Shown: positions 62,437 to 64,000 of the stretch, piece after piece | Layout: every line of letters starts with the position of its first letter | Position numbering within the stretch: position 1 is the stretch's first letter | From: Deltaproteobacteria bacterium | GTDB lineage: Bacteria; Desulfobacterota; Deferrimicrobia; Deferrimicrobiales; Deferrimicrobiaceae | Assembly (NCBI GenBank): GCA_016218975.1 | Contig: JACRCO010000013.1 | Coordinates: forward strand, 1 to 64,000 | DNA: 64,000 bases | Direction: 5' to 3' | Position numbers and translations under genes: made by a program | Notes under the pieces: generated by a model | Seen by the model: only the letters and a program-made list of their open reading frames with translations | Told to the model about the DNA's origin: nothing | Database searches by the model: none

Positions 62437-62445
62437 AGCCCGCAC

Positions 62446-62799
62446 ATGACATATCTTACGGTGAGGACGCGCCTAACGGAAAATGCGCTTGTAGTGTACA
62501 TAGACGGCTACCTGAACAGCCTCCTGGGCGAGGAAGTGGAGCGCGTCGTGCAGGAAACCCTCGATTCCGGGGTCAGAAATTTCCTCCTGAATTTCGAAGG
62601 AACGCGCCTGATCAACAGCATCGGCATTTCAATCATCATCGACATCGTGGAAAAGATAATGGAACGTAACGGCTCGCTGGCCTTCTGCGCGTTGAGCCGC
62701 ATCAATCGCGAACTCTTCCATATGACGGGCGTGGCCCGTTACGTCCGCGTATTCGAACGTGAGGAGGATGCTCTTGGGCATTTCGGTTCTTCCGCCTGA
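62446..62799 (+). CDS. STAS-domain anti-anti-sigma factor
   Basis: A 117-residue single STAS domain: VVYIDGYLNSLLGEEVERVV, FLLNFEGTRLINSIGISIII with the phosphorylatable Ser in N-S-I-G, and ARYVRVFEREEDAL. This is the RsbV/SpoIIAA type, whose phosphorylation by an RsbW-like kinase switches partner binding. The kinase is encoded just upstream as part of the AAA fusion. No sigma factor is present in the module, so the real target may be the GAF/HD-GYP protein that overlaps its 3' end by 32 bp. Confidence 0.92.
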   Translation: MTYLTVRTRLTENALVVYIDGYLNSLLGEEVERVVQETLDSGVRNFLLNFEGTRLINSIGISIIIDIVEKIMERNGSLAFCALSRINRELFHMTGVARYVRVFEREEDALGHFGSSA

Positions 62800-64000
62800 A
62801 AGGGACCTGTTCGGCGAAGAGCGATTGCCCGCGGGGCGGCGGGAGGCTTTCAAGCTAAGGGCTCTCCGTGACTTCACGCTTTGCATATCCCGCGCGCGAA
62901 ACTTCGAGGAGGCCCTTCACCTTTCCCTGATGGTAATACTCGGAACGTTCTCGATCGTGAAAGGAGCCCTGTTCCTCGAGGAGCACGGGGAATTCCGTGT
63001 AAAGGTCTCCCGTGGACTCCCCCCCGGAATCCCGCCAATCGAGAAAACGCGGGACCTCGTTACGGCGCTCCGCCGCTCGAGCCGTCCGATCGTCATGGGG
63101 CGCAAGGAGATTTCCGCGCCGGTCCGCAAGGCGGCGGATGAAATGGAAAAGGCGGTTCCGTCGTTCAGGGTGGACTTTCTATGTTCTCTCGGGGCATGGA
63201 ACGGATCTTCAGGCCTGCTGGCACTGGGAGAAACGCTTACGGGATCGCCCCTGACGGTCCGGCAGCGTGAAACCCTGAGCGTGATGACTTCCGTCCTGTC
63301 CTCTCACATCGCCAACCACCGGGTCCTCGAGGACATTTCCCGCCTGAACGAAGCGCTCCGGAGCAAGGTGACGGAAAACGAGCGGCTGCTCGACGGGATG
63401 CAGGAGATCTTCCTGGATACGATCCGCGCCCTGGCTGCGGCGATCGAAGCGAAGGATCCTTACACGCGCGGCCATTCGGAACGGGTGGCGAAGATTTCGG
63501 TATCGATAGCTAAGGGGCTGGGCCTTCCGGAGGACGAGGTGCAGGCCATCCACATCGCCTCCATACTTCACGACGTGGGGAAGATCGGAACTTCGCGGTC
63601 GATCCTTTCCAAGCGCTCCCCGCTTTCCGAGGAGGAGCTTCTCGAGATCCGCAGGCATCCCCTGACGAGTTTCGACATCCTTTCCGAAATCCGTTTTCCC
63701 TATCCCGACGTCGCGGCCCTCGCGAGGGACCATCACGAACACATCGACGGATCGGGATATCCCGTAGGGAAGAGGGATCGTCAGATTTCGATGGGGGCGA
63801 AGATCATTGCGCTTGCCGACGCGTTCGACGCCATGACTTCCGACCGGCCGTACAGGAGCGGCTTGCCGCTCCGGGAAGCATTGGGGGAGCTGCGGTCGTC
63901 GCTTCGCCGCCAGTACGACCCGGTTGCGGGACGGATGTTTTTCCGGGTGCTGCGCGATGAAATCGCGGGGGAGCACGGCGGCTCTCCGGTATTTGCGGAG
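62768..64000 (+). CDS. GAF-HD-GYP phosphodiesterase, cut by the window end
   Basis: At least 411 codons, open at the right edge. After a short leader comes a GAF-like domain (about 30-200). A coiled-coil linker follows (LNEALRSKVTENERLLDGMQ). The HD-GYP domain is canonical: DPYTRGHSERVAKIS, ILHDVGKIGTSRSILSK, DHHEHIDGSGYP and LADAFDAMTSDRPYRSG. It should hydrolyse c-di-GMP. The start overlaps the STAS gene; ATG 62768 sits too close to its GAGGAGG, and TTG 62774 has better spacing. Coupling to the AAA-RsbW and STAS genes suggests its activity is the output of that switch. Confidence 0.9.
   Translation, partial: MLLGISVLPPERDLFGEERLPAGRREAFKLRALRDFTLCISRARNFEEALHLSLMVILGTFSIVKGALFLEEHGEFRVKVSRGLPPGIPPIEKTRDLVTALRRSSRPIVMGRKEISAPVRKAADEMEKAVPSFRVDFLCSLGAWNGSSGLLALGETLTGSPLTVRQRETLSVMTSVLSSHIANHRVLEDISRLNEALRSKVTENERLLDGMQEIFLDTIRALAAAIEAKDPYTRGHSERVAKISVSIAKGLGLPEDEVQAIHIASILHDVGKIGTSRSILSKRSPLSEEELLEIRRHPLTSFDILSEIRFPYPDVAALARDHHEHIDGSGYPVGKRDRQISMGAKIIALADAFDAMTSDRPYRSGLPLREALGELRSSLRRQYDPVAGRMFFRVLRDEIAGEHGGSPVFAE

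Noticed and set aside
1-64000. CRISPR arrays, rRNA genes, prophage or complete insertion sequences
   Set aside because: No regularly spaced direct repeats, no rRNA-like stretches, and no integrase, capsid or transposase genes were seen.

Overview
The window is GC-rich, densely coding bacterial DNA with short intergenic gaps and many ATGA/GTGA start-stop overlaps. The gene content suggests a Gram-negative delta-type lineage (Desulfuromonadota/Thermodesulfobacteriota-like). Clues are the ccsB-hemA-hemC-hemD-hemB cluster, RNase G next to a TIGR03960-type radical SAM protein, DUF1820, a PEP-CTERM exoprotein, a TonB receptor, lytic transglycosylase and NagZ, and very many hybrid histidine kinases and c-di-GMP proteins. 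The assignment is inferred from gene content; no rRNA is present to confirm it.

Layout. 1-4 kb: end of a malic enzyme, a phosphohexomutase, UppP and a thioredoxin-like DUF255 protein (+). 4-11.7 kb (-): hybrid kinase, orphan LivJ-type binding protein, MFS permease, then an isomerase / AmgK-like kinase / MurU-like nucleotidyltransferase operon. 11.8-15 kb: lytic transglycosylase (+) converging on NagZ (-) with a 200-bp antisense overlap. 15-24.8 kb (-): a Tat-exported sugar binding protein with its ABC transporter, a peptide-type binding protein plus two permeases without ATPases, and a second hybrid kinase. 25-27.8 kb (+): double-HD protein and a GGDEF cyclase with a hairpin over its ribosome site. 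27.8-36 kb (+): tetrapyrrole cluster, RDD protein and polA. 36-38.2 kb (+): ECF sigma, anti-sigma, exported protein and a W-P-G-H repeat protein with a sigma-E-like promoter. 38.2-41.5 kb: AbiJ-like protein, LOG protein, cysK, ubiE. 41.5-44 kb: a 186-bp MITE-like palindrome and a FecR/DUF6600 protein. 44-47.5 kb (-): lipoprotein, CCA/poly(A) polymerase family enzyme, APS kinase, APH-fold kinase, DUF1820. 47.6-50.3 kb: PEP-CTERM protein and a 5'-truncated LarA. 50.5-55.9 kb (+): TonB receptor - binding protein - hybrid kinase operon. 55.9-60.1 kb (-): tRNA-Thr, RNase G, radical SAM protein. 60.1-64 kb (+): AAA ATPase fused to an RsbW-type kinase, STAS protein, GAF/HD-GYP protein running off the window.

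How the genes work together. Three themes stand out. First, envelope and peptidoglycan turnover: lytic transglycosylase, NagZ, the AmgK/MurU-like pair, UppP, and an ECF regulon of exported proteins. Second, signalling: all three hybrid kinases lie next to a co-oriented periplasmic binding-protein gene, twice without any transporter, which suggests ligand sensing rather than uptake. Third, a partner-switching/c-di-GMP module at the right end, where a P-loop ATPase is fused to an anti-sigma-type kinase. The best candidates for undescribed biology are the TonB-SBP-kinase operon, the AAA-RsbW fusion module, the RNA structure before the cyclase, and the long palindrome at 41.6 kb.
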